A stretch of 64,000 bases of DNA, taken from the NCBI GenBank assembly GCA_963678705.1, contig OY783208.1, forward strand, positions 20,734,207 to 20,798,206, given 5' to 3'. The position numbers and the translations under genes are program-made. The notes below the pieces were generated by a model. The model searched no databases. It saw only the letters and a list, made by a program, of their open reading frames with translations, and was not told the origin of the DNA. Origin of the DNA: Panorpa germanica. Its lineage: Eukaryota > Arthropoda > Insecta > Mecoptera > Panorpidae. Positions 24,485 through 35,917 of the stretch are shown here, in pieces; positions within the stretch are counted from its first letter, which is position 1, and each line of letters starts with the position of its first letter.

Positions 24485-24810
24485 TTTCTATTAGTAGCAT
24501 CCTTGTAATTCATTGAAGCTATTATTTTTTTAGTATTATATTCAATACTTTTGAATATTTGCTATAACCTTTCTATTAGTAGCATCCTTGTAATTCATTG
24601 AAGCTATTATTTTTTTAGTATTATATTCAATACTTTTGAATATTTGCTATAACCTATCTATTAGTAGCATCCTTGTGATTCATTGAAGCTATTATTTTTT
24701 TAGTATTATATTCAATACTTTTGAATATTTGTTATAAAATAACAATTTTGTAGCATCATTGTTCAATATTTTTAGTATTATATCCAATACTTTTGAATAT
24801 CTACTATAAT
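24485..24810 (+). repeat. Leader tandem repeats of LTR element 2
   Basis: Three good copies and one partial copy of a unit of about 85 bp containing TTAGTAGCATCCTTG, then TTGAATATTTGCTAT. The array is homologous to the one at 12500-12840 but more regular. Confidence 0.85.
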
Positions 24811-25114
24811 ATTTCCTATAATTGTTTCTACAATTATATTAATTCATGTTTAATATTTTTAGAACATCTTTATGAACGAGAAAGAATTTTGAAAAGGAGA
24901 AGTAAAGAGCTGAAGCAGTTAGATAGCAGTCTGTTCAATCAGAGAGACTACCTTCCTGTTACAACTGCGGTGTCTGAGCCCCATCGGAAATTTCCTGTGA
25001 GTTACTGTTTTAGCTAGCAATTTTTCCTTGTCAGAATCCTGTTCTTCGGAGAGTCGTTTATTGGTACAAAATAATCTTTAGTCTGTATATTATATATAAC
25101 TTTAATTAAGTACA

Positions 25115-27613
25115 ATGGCACCGAACGTTCATTCCCTCACATTAGTTGAGAATACAATCAATCTAATTAATGAGTTTTCAAAAAATTTAGAAGTCCAATC
25201 AACATCCTTAACAATAGTTGAATTAAAAATCAAAAACTTAGAAAAGGCTTGGGTCAAATATAGTAGTATCGTAGAAGCACTGCTTCCAACTCTAAAAAAT
25301 GAAGAAGCTTCGGCTATCGTTAGTAAGTCTATGGAAGTTGAAAGTATTTGTGACGACACTCTTATTTACTTGTTGAATTATAAGCAAACATTTGAGGTTG
25401 ATACACATATTGTGGACGACTCAAAAAGCATAGATTCAATAAGAAATTTAAACTTAAGTCCAATGCAACTAACCGTTTTTGATGGAGAATATACTAATTG
25501 GCAAAGTTTCATGGAATTATTTACAAATTTAATTCGTAATAATAGCAAACTATCAAACATTGAAAAAATGCACTATTTAAAATTAAATTTGACAGGAGAA
25601 CCACTCAAACTCATAAAGAATTATCCTTTAACAAACGATAATTATGAAATTGTTTGGAACATCCTTTGTAAACGTTATGATAACAAGGTAGCACTTATTG
25701 AAACCTATTTAAACAATTTGATAAACTACAATGTTATACGTTTAGAATCAGAAACTAATATCAAAAATTTTTTAGACGAAATTAATGAATCGATTAGAGC
25801 ATTAACCGAGTTGGGAATATATTCTAATCATTCAGATTTTATTTTTATACATTTTTTAAAGACCAAGTTAGATTTTAACACATTAAAGGAATGGGAAAAC
25901 AGAAATACTTCTGAATTACCAACCCTAAATGATTTTACGAATTTTCTTGAAACACGGTGGCGCACTCTAGAAAGAAGAAGGCATGTTGAATTTAAAACAG
26001 ATTCAAGTCATTCTATTTCTAGTAGTGAACCAGTTTCAAGTGAACAATTTGCTAACGAAGTCGAAACAAAATTTAAAACTTTTTTTTGTAACTATTGTAA
26101 AAAAAATGGTCATTTAGAGAAATATTGTTTTATCAAGAAGGAAAATGCGGATACGGTATATCCTGTCGCGCAAATTAATATTTGTAGGAGAGATACGGTA
26201 TTTTCAAAACCTTCTGTTTATTGTAAAAGATCGAGACATCTTGAATCTGATGGTCCTCAAGTATCTTTTACTAAAAATACAAAACAAAATTCACGTTCTT
26301 TTTATAATCACCATTTACGTAAATTTAATAGTTTAAATAAAAATATTGAGATTAAAGAAATACAAAATACCAATGATATAACAAATTTTAACTGTAACAA
26401 TGAAAATGTTATTGACAAGCAAACAGCTGACACTGTTCAATTCAGAATAGTCGCAGCCAAAGCAAAGACTGTATCATTTTTATTGGACACTGGTTCTCAA
26501 ATTTCTTTAATTAAACAAAATATTTTAAAAAATAATATCAAAATAGATAGTACATCTAAAGTGTTATTAAAGGGAATCTCTGAAGGCACGCCTTATACTT
26601 TAGGTTCACTAAAAACTTCTATAATTTTAGATAGTTCTAGGTCGAAACATACTTTTCAGGTTGTGTCAGAGGATTTCCCCATTAAGCATGATGGAATCAT
26701 AGGATTAGATATTTTACGTACATTTAAAGCAGTAATTAATTTGGAAACAAACAGCGTACAATTCTCACAACATGGCAAAATATTTGAATTCCCATTATTG
26801 AACATAAACAGTATTATCATAGTTCCAGCACGTACTAGGAAATTAATTCCTATGTCGGGTTCTACGGTAGGAGTTTGTGTAGCCAAGGAATTGCTACCTG
26901 AAGTTTTTTTAGCCAACGCATTAATTAATCCTGTTAATAATACTTTTTATATATCAATAACTAATTCCTCAGCAAAAGATGTAATACTTGACAATTTTAA
27001 ACCAGATATTATTCCAATAAATAAATTTAATTTTTACCATTTTTTGAAAAGAAATCCTAACGATCCTAAAAGATCCTTACGACATCTTTTATTTAATAAT
27101 ATAGATTTTTCAAATGTTAATTCAAAATACTTAACAGATTTAATGGAAATCTGTAATAATTTTAATAACATATTTTTTTTCCCGGTAGATAAGTTATCTT
27201 GTGCGAGTGCACTGAGTAACTCACCTAACCCTGTAAACATTAAGCCGCATAGATTATCTCATGCGCATAAAGAAATTGTTGAGAAGCATATTCAAGAACT
27301 GTTGGCTAACAACATTATTGAAAAATGCGACTCACAGTTTAACGCACCTCTGTTAATGGTACCTAAAAAAGCAGATGTGTCGGGGAACAAACAATTTTGC
27401 GTTGTAATCGACTATCGTAAACTTAATGAACAGACGACAAGTGATGTTTATACTTTGCCTCTCGTACATGACATACTAGACCAATTTAGTGGTGCAGAAT
27501 ATTCTTCTACGATTGATTTAGTTACAAATAAATTTACTAGTAATAAACCAAAATTTAAATTAAATTTTGATAGAAGGGTCAATTCTTTTTTTCACCTAGA
27601 AAGTATACGGTAG
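25115..27613 (+). CDS. Gag-protease-partial RT frame of LTR element 2 (fossil)
   Basis: 832 codons, nearly the same protein as the frame of element 1 with a small number of substitutions. Domain order is the same: DUF1759-like Gag, CCHC knuckle, DTG retropepsin and the start of a Ty3/gypsy-type reverse transcriptase. RNase H and integrase are not seen. Confidence 0.85.
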   Translation: MAPNVHSLTLVENTINLINEFSKNLEVQSTSLTIVELKIKNLEKAWVKYSSIVEALLPTLKNEEASAIVSKSMEVESICDDTLIYLLNYKQTFEVDTHIVDDSKSIDSIRNLNLSPMQLTVFDGEYTNWQSFMELFTNLIRNNSKLSNIEKMHYLKLNLTGEPLKLIKNYPLTNDNYEIVWNILCKRYDNKVALIETYLNNLINYNVIRLESETNIKNFLDEINESIRALTELGIYSNHSDFIFIHFLKTKLDFNTLKEWENRNTSELPTLNDFTNFLETRWRTLERRRHVEFKTDSSHSISSSEPVSSEQFANEVETKFKTFFCNYCKKNGHLEKYCFIKKENADTVYPVAQINICRRDTVFSKPSVYCKRSRHLESDGPQVSFTKNTKQNSRSFYNHHLRKFNSLNKNIEIKEIQNTNDITNFNCNNENVIDKQTADTVQFRIVAAKAKTVSFLLDTGSQISLIKQNILKNNIKIDSTSKVLLKGISEGTPYTLGSLKTSIILDSSRSKHTFQVVSEDFPIKHDGIIGLDILRTFKAVINLETNSVQFSQHGKIFEFPLLNINSIIIVPARTRKLIPMSGSTVGVCVAKELLPEVFLANALINPVNNTFYISITNSSAKDVILDNFKPDIIPINKFNFYHFLKRNPNDPKRSLRHLLFNNIDFSNVNSKYLTDLMEICNNFNNIFFFPVDKLSCASALSNSPNPVNIKPHRLSHAHKEIVEKHIQELLANNIIEKCDSQFNAPLLMVPKKADVSGNKQFCVVIDYRKLNEQTTSDVYTLPLVHDILDQFSGAEYSSTIDLVTNKFTSNKPKFKLNFDRRVNSFFHLESIR

Positions 27614-27928
27614 TTAATAGGAATAGATTGAAGAGATTTTGTACCAATGAACAAAACCTTGACGTGTTAGATGGATTTTGTCAGGGATGATTGTTTTGTG
27701 GAGCAGTGTTAACTCTATACGATGGGATCAGAATCGTTGTCGACACTTTGCTTCTCTTTTTGTTTTTTTTCCAGAATTGTAACTCGTATATTTTGTTTTT
27801 ATACGTGTCCCTTTTTTTTGGAAGGGGGTGTTGCGATAGTACGACATCGTCCTATCTTCCTTTTTCTTTTTCTTGGAAAGAAACGCATATGTTTGTTTAA
27901 TATGCGTTCCTTTTTTAGGGTTGAAGGG

Positions 27929-28673
27929 TGTTGTAAGTACGCATAAGTCGTACTTATCCTTCCTATTTTTAATATAAATGTTATTTATTTTATAAGAATT
28001 ATATTATGTTATCTTTAATTTTAGTATTAATATTGTAATAAATAATTATTTGTATTTAGCGCTTGTAAACATTGACTCTGGTCTGTGGAGATTTTATATT
28101 GTTTTAATGCTGGTAACTCAGTATTGGCACATTGTGATGTGAAATAAATCATTATATATTAATCTGCACGCTAGTCAGAAAGTCAGTCTTCTCCTGAGTC
28201 TCAAAGCAAGCATTACTATTCGCAACTTCGTACGTATTGAATAGTGAGCACATTTCAACTATTAATTAAATTATAACACTATAGAATTACATTTTGTTTT
28301 ATATCTGTCATCTTCGTTAATCTAATAAAATACTATTGTAATTAAGTAAGCAGATATAATATTACAACGAATAAATGATATATTTTAATAAAAGTGTTTG
28401 TATTAATAGTAATAAAAAGATACTAATTGTTCAACCGTCGCATGTCGCAACGAGGTTACTTTAGACCGCTCAAGTATTCTCTAATTGCAACAATACACCG
28501 TCTGAACAAGAATCCTTATTAATCATCTTAAGAAAGATATTCGATTACTACTGTAATTGGTGTTGGAAGTCGTCAACTGAAGAATCTACTACCAGAAGCT
28601 AGCATCCCTGCAGAATGTACTAGTAAGCTGAGTAATCTCCTCCAGAACGACAATACGACACAATTTTACAACA
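27929..28673 (+). repeat. Right LTR of LTR element 2
   Basis: 745 bp, identical by eye to the left LTR. GGGTTGAAGGG precedes it. Confidence 0.95.
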
Positions 28674-29194
28674 TTAATTTACCACTTTTCTCAAAAATCT
28701 ACAGCCTTCTATTAATCTTTTTATAAAATATGAATAGAATAAGATGAACTGAGTAAAACCTTACAATGGGCTGTCAAAATTAAGATATTACAGTTTTCTT
28801 TATTATAAATGCGTTTATGGTTCGAGGACGGGCGGGATTTATGAACCTGAATATTTATTCGATGATTGATGTCAACTTTATTTTGTTGTAATACAATATC
28901 TATTTTCAAAATATTTTTTAATTTATGTGTAAACCTCTCAATAAAATTGAACTTCACAAGCCTATTAACACAGTACATTTTTAATCATTAAGCCAAGAAT
29001 TATTTCTCAGAATTATATTCAATATTTGCCGTCATTTGCGTTTAATGTATTTTTACTAAAATTTTTTGTGTTTTCATTATAAATTTTTTTTTAAACATTA
29101 TGAAGGCTGGGCAGTTACAATTCGCAACGTTTGTGCAAATTATGGTCGAAACTGTGATTTAAATTAATTTTTTATAATAAGTAAAATAGTATTG
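28674..29194. other. No gene recognised
   Basis: The first ~50 bp continue the gene C block interrupted by LTR element 2 (compare 32326-32360). The rest is AT-rich with no recognisable element. Confidence 0.4.
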
Positions 29195-29596
29195 ATGAAG
29201 TTGGTTACTAGAACCTTACAGCTCATAAATCTCTGCTTTATGTATATATATATCAAAATATCAAATATTATTTACAGCTATTTCAAGGAACTTAAAAAAT
29301 TTCGATATTATGTCTGCCGTAACAGGGTTAAATAAAATAAAAACATATTATTCTTTAACTTGAAATGATTATTTCGACTACAAACAGCTACAAAACATTA
29401 CCACATCACTGACCTACTCAACAAATAACTGCGCTAGACCATTTCTAACGCTAAAACTACAATTCATACTTTTAATTGCTATATCTCCGTCAATATTTAG
29501 ATATTTAATAAAATAGACACGCCAATACATATTTATTAACATCAATTTCAATCAACAATTGAAAAATCGACAACTAAAAAATGAGGATACAAGCTC
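29195..29596 (-). mobile_element. G1 element, inverted, truncated
   Basis: About 400 bp of G1 in reverse, with a mutated terminus (GGATACAAGCTC). The right G1 end is missing. Confidence 0.85.
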
Positions 29597-29858
29597 ATTG
29601 TTTATTTTTAAAATTGCCATACTAACAATTTATTATTTACCATTACGGGGTCTTAAAAATGTAGTAATTAATACACGATAATAAAAAATAGTAGCAGATG
29701 ATCTCAGAAGACGGTGGACTTGGATGACCTCGAAGAAATAAAACCATGATGTCTTTCTTTATTTAGAATACATGTTTATTAGTTCACAAATGAAAAACAA
29801 TTAGTTAAATACAAATTAATTGAATATAGTTAAATGTTGAATTAATATAAGGTTTGAT

Positions 29859-30220
29859 TTGTTTGAAAGTAGAGAGGAAAGAATGTGTAGAGTGTGCGGA
29901 ACGGAGGACGAAACACTTCAGCACATTAAGTTTGATTGTAAGGAAAAAGTAGACAGTGAGATAAATATTGAGCAGCTTTTAAAAGGGGGCAAAGAAGGGA
30001 ACAGATGGATGGCAGAAAGAACTAGAAGAAGGAAGGGTGAAGCTATTTAAATCTTCTAAAAATGGTCAAAACCATGTATTTTCTTTTAGATATTATATAG
30101 GAGAATTTGTATTTTAGTTTTTGGTAAAAGGAAATAGATATGTATTTAAGGAATAAAATGCATTGTACTAAGGCAGAAGAATGTAATGCTGCAAAGTAAA
30201 CAATAATTAAATAAATAATA
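29859..30220 (+). mobile_element. LINE ORF2 C-terminal fragment with 3' tail
   Basis: An open stretch of 63 codons contains CRVCGTEDETLQHIKFDC, a knuckle typical of LINE C-termini, then a 3' region and an AATAAT-rich tail. It is the paralogue of 20810-21160. It is truncated at the 5' end. Confidence 0.7.
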
Positions 30221-30378
30221 ATATAAGGTTTAATTTAGTTTTAATAGATGAACCAGTGGTATGATGTTATTCAAGAGGTAGTTAAATTGAGAGCGAGCAT
30301 GTTGCCTGAGCCGCCTATTAATTGTGTAAAAGAAATCAGAGAGAGCTAAAGGATAAGTTGCGGGATGAGTTCTTATTT

Positions 30379-30780
30379 ATTTTTACTATTTAAACTTTTT
30401 TACCGAATTTTTAAAACGTTATTTCGCAGCGCCACCTAATTTAAATATAAATCGTAAATTAGGAAAGCAGCTAATAAAATAATGAACATTAATAACAAAA
30501 AAAGGCAAAACAGTTAAATATAACTATTGATTAGCCATATGAACTAATCAACCCCGCTTATCGGTCCGATCTAAGACACTTTTGCGTTCAATACAAAGCG
30601 TACAAGTGTCTCAAAAACATTAATAAGAATAATAATTATTTACCGGAATCTAGAGTTACGCGATATATTACTGACATGATAAAAAAACAAACACATATTT
30701 AAAAACAGTAAATAATAAAATGAAGTTAAACAAAAAAGAATCTTAAAATTACATTTAAAAGAGTTACCAATTAATTTATC
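30379..30780. other. Insertion in the gene D block, absent from the gene C block
   Basis: The two duplicated blocks align on both sides (TTCTTATTTATTTTTA on the left, GAATTTATTCGGGCTCTCCG on the right). Only this one holds about 400 extra bases. No gene or terminal repeat was identified in the extra piece. Confidence 0.55.
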
Positions 30781-31194
30781 GTGAATTTATTCGGGCTCTC
30801 CGAGAGAATGTCAAAGTGTCAGAAATTTATGTTTTAACTACCTTTTTACAATTATTAAGGTACTTAAACTACACTTGAATTTTTAAAGTGTGGTTATTGA
30901 GTTTTGAAATAAGGCTGTCTTCTTTTGTTAAGCTCCAATCTGTATATATACCCCCTAACCCTCTGCAGATCTACATCATTCCTTATATATAGATAAATTA
31001 TTATTTTACATCTAAATATGTAATACAAACCATTAACGGAATTAACTAAGAAGAAAAGGATGTCCCTTACCACATAAAAACGTTCATGGTCCTTTGTCGT
31101 TCTACCAATGTTAATTAAATAAACTTCATACAGTAAAACTAATACAAATATAAACACAAGTTGAGTTAGGAAATGAAAAAACGACTTACTCCAC

Positions 31195-31971
31195 CTAATG
31201 TAAATTACGTTTTTGATGTCTCTTTAGATTACCTGCAGTTGAGAAACAAATGTTACATAAACCACAAGAAAATGTTTTTAGACCTAAATGTGAGTTTTTA
31301 TGTTGTTTTAAATGCGATGAACTATTAAACGATTTACTACATTCGTCGCAAGAAAATGGTTTTACACCTAAATGTCTTTTTTTATGTTCTTTTAAATGCG
31401 ATGAATAACTGAACGTTTTACTACATTCATTGCAAGAAAATGGTTTTAGACCTAAATGTGTGTTTTTATGTCGTTTTAAATCATGCGATAGACTGAACGT
31501 ATTACTACATTCATCGCAAGAAAACGTTTTTACACCTACATGTATATTTTTATGTCGTTTTAAAATTGACGAGTCAGCAAATATTTGACCACATGTATTA
31601 CAAGAATGTAGTTTCTTTGCTGAATGTACACGCAAATGTTTTATGATTTCTGCCTTAGAGTCCAACAATTTGTTACATACATCACAGATATAAGGCTACA
31701 GGTGCGTATTCATTTCACTTTGAAGGGGTTGCTCTGGAACTTCAAGCTTAATGAAGTAATCATCTCTCAGTAAATGTGCAGCTTCATCTGAGTTATATTC
31801 TGGTTCTTTTTTAAATTCTGTTTTTATTTCATCACATAGCGCTGCTTCTTTGACGATACGTTCTTCTTTTATTTCTATTTCCACACATTTGCTTAAATTT
31901 TCTGTTTCGTTTGGTCCAGTTAATCCCACATCAACTTCTACCTTTATTTGTTTTTATTTGCAATCCTTCAT
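31195..31971 (-). pseudogene. C2H2 zinc-finger gene D, disabled copy of gene C
   Basis: It aligns with gene C from its start codon (31971) to its end. Codon 6 is TAA where gene C has TTA. A second in-frame TAG sits just before the first finger (after EMNTHL, near 31694). Downstream of that the frame is open for 157 codons with five fingers, including the irregular last one. With finger 1 the total is six, against eleven in gene C. Either the protein is lost, or only a short finger-only product from the Met at 31668 could be made. The last finger and the linker style (HLGLKPFSC) match gene C. Confidence 0.8.
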
Positions 31972-32818
31972 TATGTGTAGAACAACTTTGAAGTTTACTA
32001 AAAAAAAAACAAAATTTTAGCCTCAAAAAAATAAGAAATCTATGTTAATAAAATAAATCTGAAGTGTTTAAGAAATGAAATAAAACTATGTGATATAATA
32101 AAAATAAAAACCGCAGGTTAAGTTAAATGAATGTAAAAGCTTTTTTGTAATAAATGTAAGCTTTGTAAAACATTAATTAAATAAATAAAGGTTATATAAA
32201 AGGCAAGATTAAAATCCTTAAGGCAATAACCATTTTAATATTTTGTTTCTCACTCCCTAAAATATAAAGTAATTAATTAGGTAAAATAAAAATTCATTTT
32301 AATATAGTAGGGTATTTATATATTAATTTACCACTTTTCTCAAAAATCTACAGCCGTTAGTTTTCGTAAATTACTAATAGAATAAGATCAGGGTACTATC
32401 ACTTAGTGTACAATTTTCAATGTCGCTTTAGGCGCCATAAGTCGCCATTTTTGGAATAGTGAATTAAAATGCTCGGCGACTCAACATTTGAAGGGAATGA
32501 AGGGTAAAGGGAGTGCACTAAGCTAAAGTTCAGTGCAGTTCAGTGATACCACATATTAAAACATAATATTTATATATATACATAAATATATATTAATATT
32601 GTAGTTTTATTTTGTGTTATGCTTTGTATCACTTTGTATACAATTACTTGCATTTGTTTAGTACTATACAAAAATATTATGTTTTAATATGTGGTATCAC
32701 TGAACTGCACTGAACTTTAGCTCAGTGCACTCCCTTCACCCTTCATTCCCTTCACATGTTGAGTCGCCGAGCATTTTAGTTCACTATTCCAAAAATGATG
32801 ACTTATGTCGCATAAAGC

Positions 32819-33517
32819 CTGTCTCAGTATGGGACCGTATTTAAGCGAATTTCTGCCGGACGTATACGGGCTACTACGCTTTACCTATCCGAACCATGTA
32901 AATGTAATGCGATCGCTCTGGAGCTCTCAGACTGCACGCTACAAAGCTGTCCGAATACGGGCGGCACTACCTCGCACATTAGAAGCGTATAAAGGCGAAG
33001 TTTATCCAAGTGTTACTACTACTACAACGATATACTATCCGAACCTTTGTAAATACAAACAGCCGCCTAGACTGGAGGGGATACCTAACATCGCTTCTTC
33101 TTTCGCTGCAATACGGGTATTTTCGCCTCTATCGCGACATCGCGTATGACGAGTATGTCCCTTTAATACCAGTAGTGTATCGATAAAAATTAAAGTTAAA
33201 GTTTGCTCTCATAATAAATTATATTAGTGCTAAAGAACTCCAATACACCCCCTACAGTTCACAAGCTAGTTATCTGACAGGCTAACAAAACAATAACAAA
33301 ACCAAAAACCAATAACATAATAAGATAATATACCCTTATCTTATTACCCAGATTTATGACGTAAACATCAACAGGATGCTGTATCATAAATATAGATAAA
33401 TAAATTAGTATAAACATGTATTGTGACACACATAGGCGGTTTGCTTTGTAGCTACTCCAATCCGCCGATTTACGTCCGAATACGCCGACGCTTAAATACG
33501 GTCCCATACTGAGACAG
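32819..33517. mobile_element. TIR element nested in the palindromic element
   Basis: The ends are CTGTCTCAGTATGGGACCG and its inverted copy; the TIRs extend about 28 bp through TATTTAAGC. The flanks GCATAAAGC (left) and GCCTAAAGC (right) look like a 9-bp target duplication with one mismatch. About 700 bp with no transposase. The superfamily is not assigned; 8-9 bp duplications fit hAT, P, Merlin or Mutator-type elements. Confidence 0.75.
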
Positions 33518-33541
33518 GCCTAAAGCGACATTGATGAATTG

Positions 33542-33763
33542 ACCGATCAGACGAAGATTGAGTCATTGTGGTGTAGGAGTAGTGACGTCAAAATTTACTC
33601 TATAGATTTAGCGGCAACACGCAATTCAAATTTCAAGCAGCTATATTTCCATCAATTTATGATAATTAAAAAAAATAAAAACGCCAATATATATTCATTA
33701 ACATCTATTTCAATAATCAATTACAAAATCGACTCCAAAAAAATGAGTTCACAACCCAATTGT
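33542..33763 (-). mobile_element. Divergent G1-like element
   Basis: It resembles inverted G1 (AAAACGCCAATATATATTCA, ending AAAATGAGTTCACAACCC) but with many differences. It is flanked by AATTG on the left and CAATTG on the right. Confidence 0.55.
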
Positions 33764-33978
33764 ACACTAAGTGATAGTACCCTGCGTATACACGTTGGTT
33801 CTCTCACTAGCAATACAGTTGCAATCATATTCGGTTCAGGCAGATTCGGTGCTAAGGTTTGCAACCAGTCGCCTCGTGTGTGGAGGGCCTTATTGCCAAG
33901 TTGACGTTCACTATTAAAAGCCGTCAGACGCTAGGTTTGAGTTAAATTAAAAGAGAATTAAATAAAAATTAAAATATA

Positions 33979-35730
33979 ATGGCAAATTTTTCTAATAAAA
34001 AGGAATATGATATTAACAAGACCTGCAGGGCATGTCTCAAAATTGATAATATGATGAATACGCTTCTAAATGGTTATTTACATGATATGTTTACAAAATT
34101 CACAAATTTGGAGGTTAATTTAATAACTAAATACATAACTTAAGAAATATAAACTGTAAATTCAATTAAATTGATTTTAGATTACAGAAAATGACGGCCT
34201 GCCTTTCAAATTATGTTCAAATTGTGTCGACAAGTTAAATTCTTGTTCTTTATTTCTGAAATTATGTATTGAAAGTGATAGTATTTTAAGACAGCAAAAG
34301 GTGATATACTTATACTAGAATTTATGTAAAGTTGGGTTGTACTAATTTTAAATTCGTTTTTGTTAATATTTATTTACTTATTAGGTTAAACATGAAAATG
34401 AATCAGTTTTTGTATATGAAAATGAAGTTGCTACAAATAATTTGTTAGATGTTGATTGCCCAGAAAACGAGAATAAAATAAATGTGGATTTTATTAAAAA
34501 TGAAAGCGATTTTGATAATGAGGATTATGTAGAAATAGACACAGTTTTTATAGAGGAAGCACATAGTAAAATAGAAGCAAATACAAAAAAAGAGCAAATT
34601 AAAATAATTGAGTTTTCTCCAATACAAAGGTTTGTTTATCATATCACAAGTTTAGTGAACAGAAAACAATTGATTTATTAATTGAATTATTTAATCATAA
34701 AATTATTAACATTCAATTTGTTTTAGAACTTCATCTGTAAGAAAATATAAGCCGATAGAAATCGAGACTTCAAATTCTAAATTATCTGATTACAATTTGT
34801 ACCTATCGTGTCCAAAATGTGGCCAAAATTTCTTAAAATCGGAGAGATTAGAAGCTCATTATAGTGTACATTTTCCCAAAAAGGTAATAAAATTAAGTAA
34901 TACGTTCACTTTCTATAAAATAAGTTTATGAAATGTTAGTTAAATGTGATTAAATATATATTTTTTGAAGTCAGAAGTTTGTAACTTATGTAACAAAGGG
35001 TTTTCTAAACCTGAACAATTGGACAAGCATATGTTGCAACACTCAGAGAAATACCTACAATGTTCAGTATATGACGAAAAGTGTGATAGTAAAACTATGT
35101 TAAGTAATCACAAGAAAACTCATGCCGAAATCCGAACCTTTGTGTGTCACATTTGCGGAAAATCATTCAAAAAAAATAGTCTTTTAACGGTATAGAAAAT
35201 TAAAAAAATAATCAAACTGTCACGCACTTTAATATTTGACCTTTTTTTTTATCTTTTAGGCACATACTGCTGTAACCCATTCCGATGAAAGACCATATTC
35301 TTGCAGTATTTGTCCCACCACTTTCAAAACTGCGAATAACTTAAAAATACACCTCTTACGTCACGACGGCATAAAGAAATATATTTGCGCAACTTGTGGC
35401 TACGGATGTTTAAAAAAATTTGATTATGAGAGGCATTTGACCATGCATAGTGACGAGAAACCATTCGCTTGTAAATTATGCCCAAAAAAATATAAAACAA
35501 TAAAAAATCTGTCGGACCATAACAAAATACATACCGGAATTAGGCCTCATGACTGTGACTTATGTTCCATGAGTTTTCGAACCAAAAGAGTGCTTAAACA
35601 TCATCGGATGACTCATACAGGGGAAAAACCTAATATTTGCCCGATTTGTGGAAAAGGATTTGCACAGAAAACGGGCTTACATTTACATTCAAAAGTTCAT
35701 AAAAATGAAACAAAGAAATTTCCAAATTGA
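33979..35730 (+). CDS. ZAD-C2H2 zinc-finger protein (gene B)
   Basis: Six exons: 33979-34113, 34181-34300, 34385-34629, 34727-34883, 34971-35189, 35260-35730. The predicted protein is 448 residues, with intron phases identical to gene A. ZAD cysteines are kept (CRAC, CSNC). Nine finger positions follow an acidic linker about ten residues shorter than in A. Finger 3 is damaged: CSVY replaces the expected C-x2-C, so it probably does not fold. Several recognition helices differ from A (KKFDYERH versus KKSNLKRH, KTIKNLSDH versus KTYGHLADH), which suggests changed DNA specificity. The C-terminus is seven residues longer. Some 5' sequence (GTTGAC, then TATTAAAAGCCG) is conserved with A upstream of the start codon. 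Confidence 0.88.
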
Positions 35731-35917
35731 CATGTATTTTATCAGTACCAACTTTCAAATAATATGTTTTAAAATTTCATGATATTCAGAATATTAGTTT
35801 ATAAGTTACAATGGTTTTTATTATACCAGCTTTGTAATTTTTAAATCAATGGAAAATTTCGATTTTCGTGTGTTGATGAAACATGGGATTGATTTTAATT
35901 AATAAATTAAATTTTAA

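Larger units (their letters stand above)
23300..28673 (+). mobile_element. LTR retrotransposon 2, same family as element 1, young fossil
   Basis: LTRs of 745 bp (23300-24044 and 27929-28673) start TGTTGTAA and end TTACAACA, and look identical to each other. A TTAA duplication flanks the element. The first bases after the left LTR (TTGGTGTCAGGTGGGG) contain a TGG-starting primer-binding-site-like stretch. Parts match element 1 (leader repeats, BEL-like Gag, zinc knuckle, retropepsin, partial Ty3-type RT). It shows the same shortened pol region and is likewise broken. The uninterrupted site is seen in the duplicated block at about 32322-32350. Confidence 0.9.
32389..33784. mobile_element. Palindromic (fold-back) element with two nested insertions
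   Basis: The left arm 32389-32572 begins CAGGGTACTATCACTTAG. The right arm is its inverted copy, running from about 32668 to 33784 and ending in CTAAGTGATAGTACCCTG. The loop is about 95 bp. The right arm is interrupted by a TIR element (32819-33517) and by a divergent G1-like piece (33542-33763). The CAGGG start would fit a hAT-type end, but no 8-bp duplication is visible at the outer edges. No coding frame was seen. Confidence 0.75.

Noticed and set aside
32805-33149. 114-codon open frame
   Set aside because: It starts inside the palindromic element and runs through the nested TIR element, so it is a by-product of transposon sequence.
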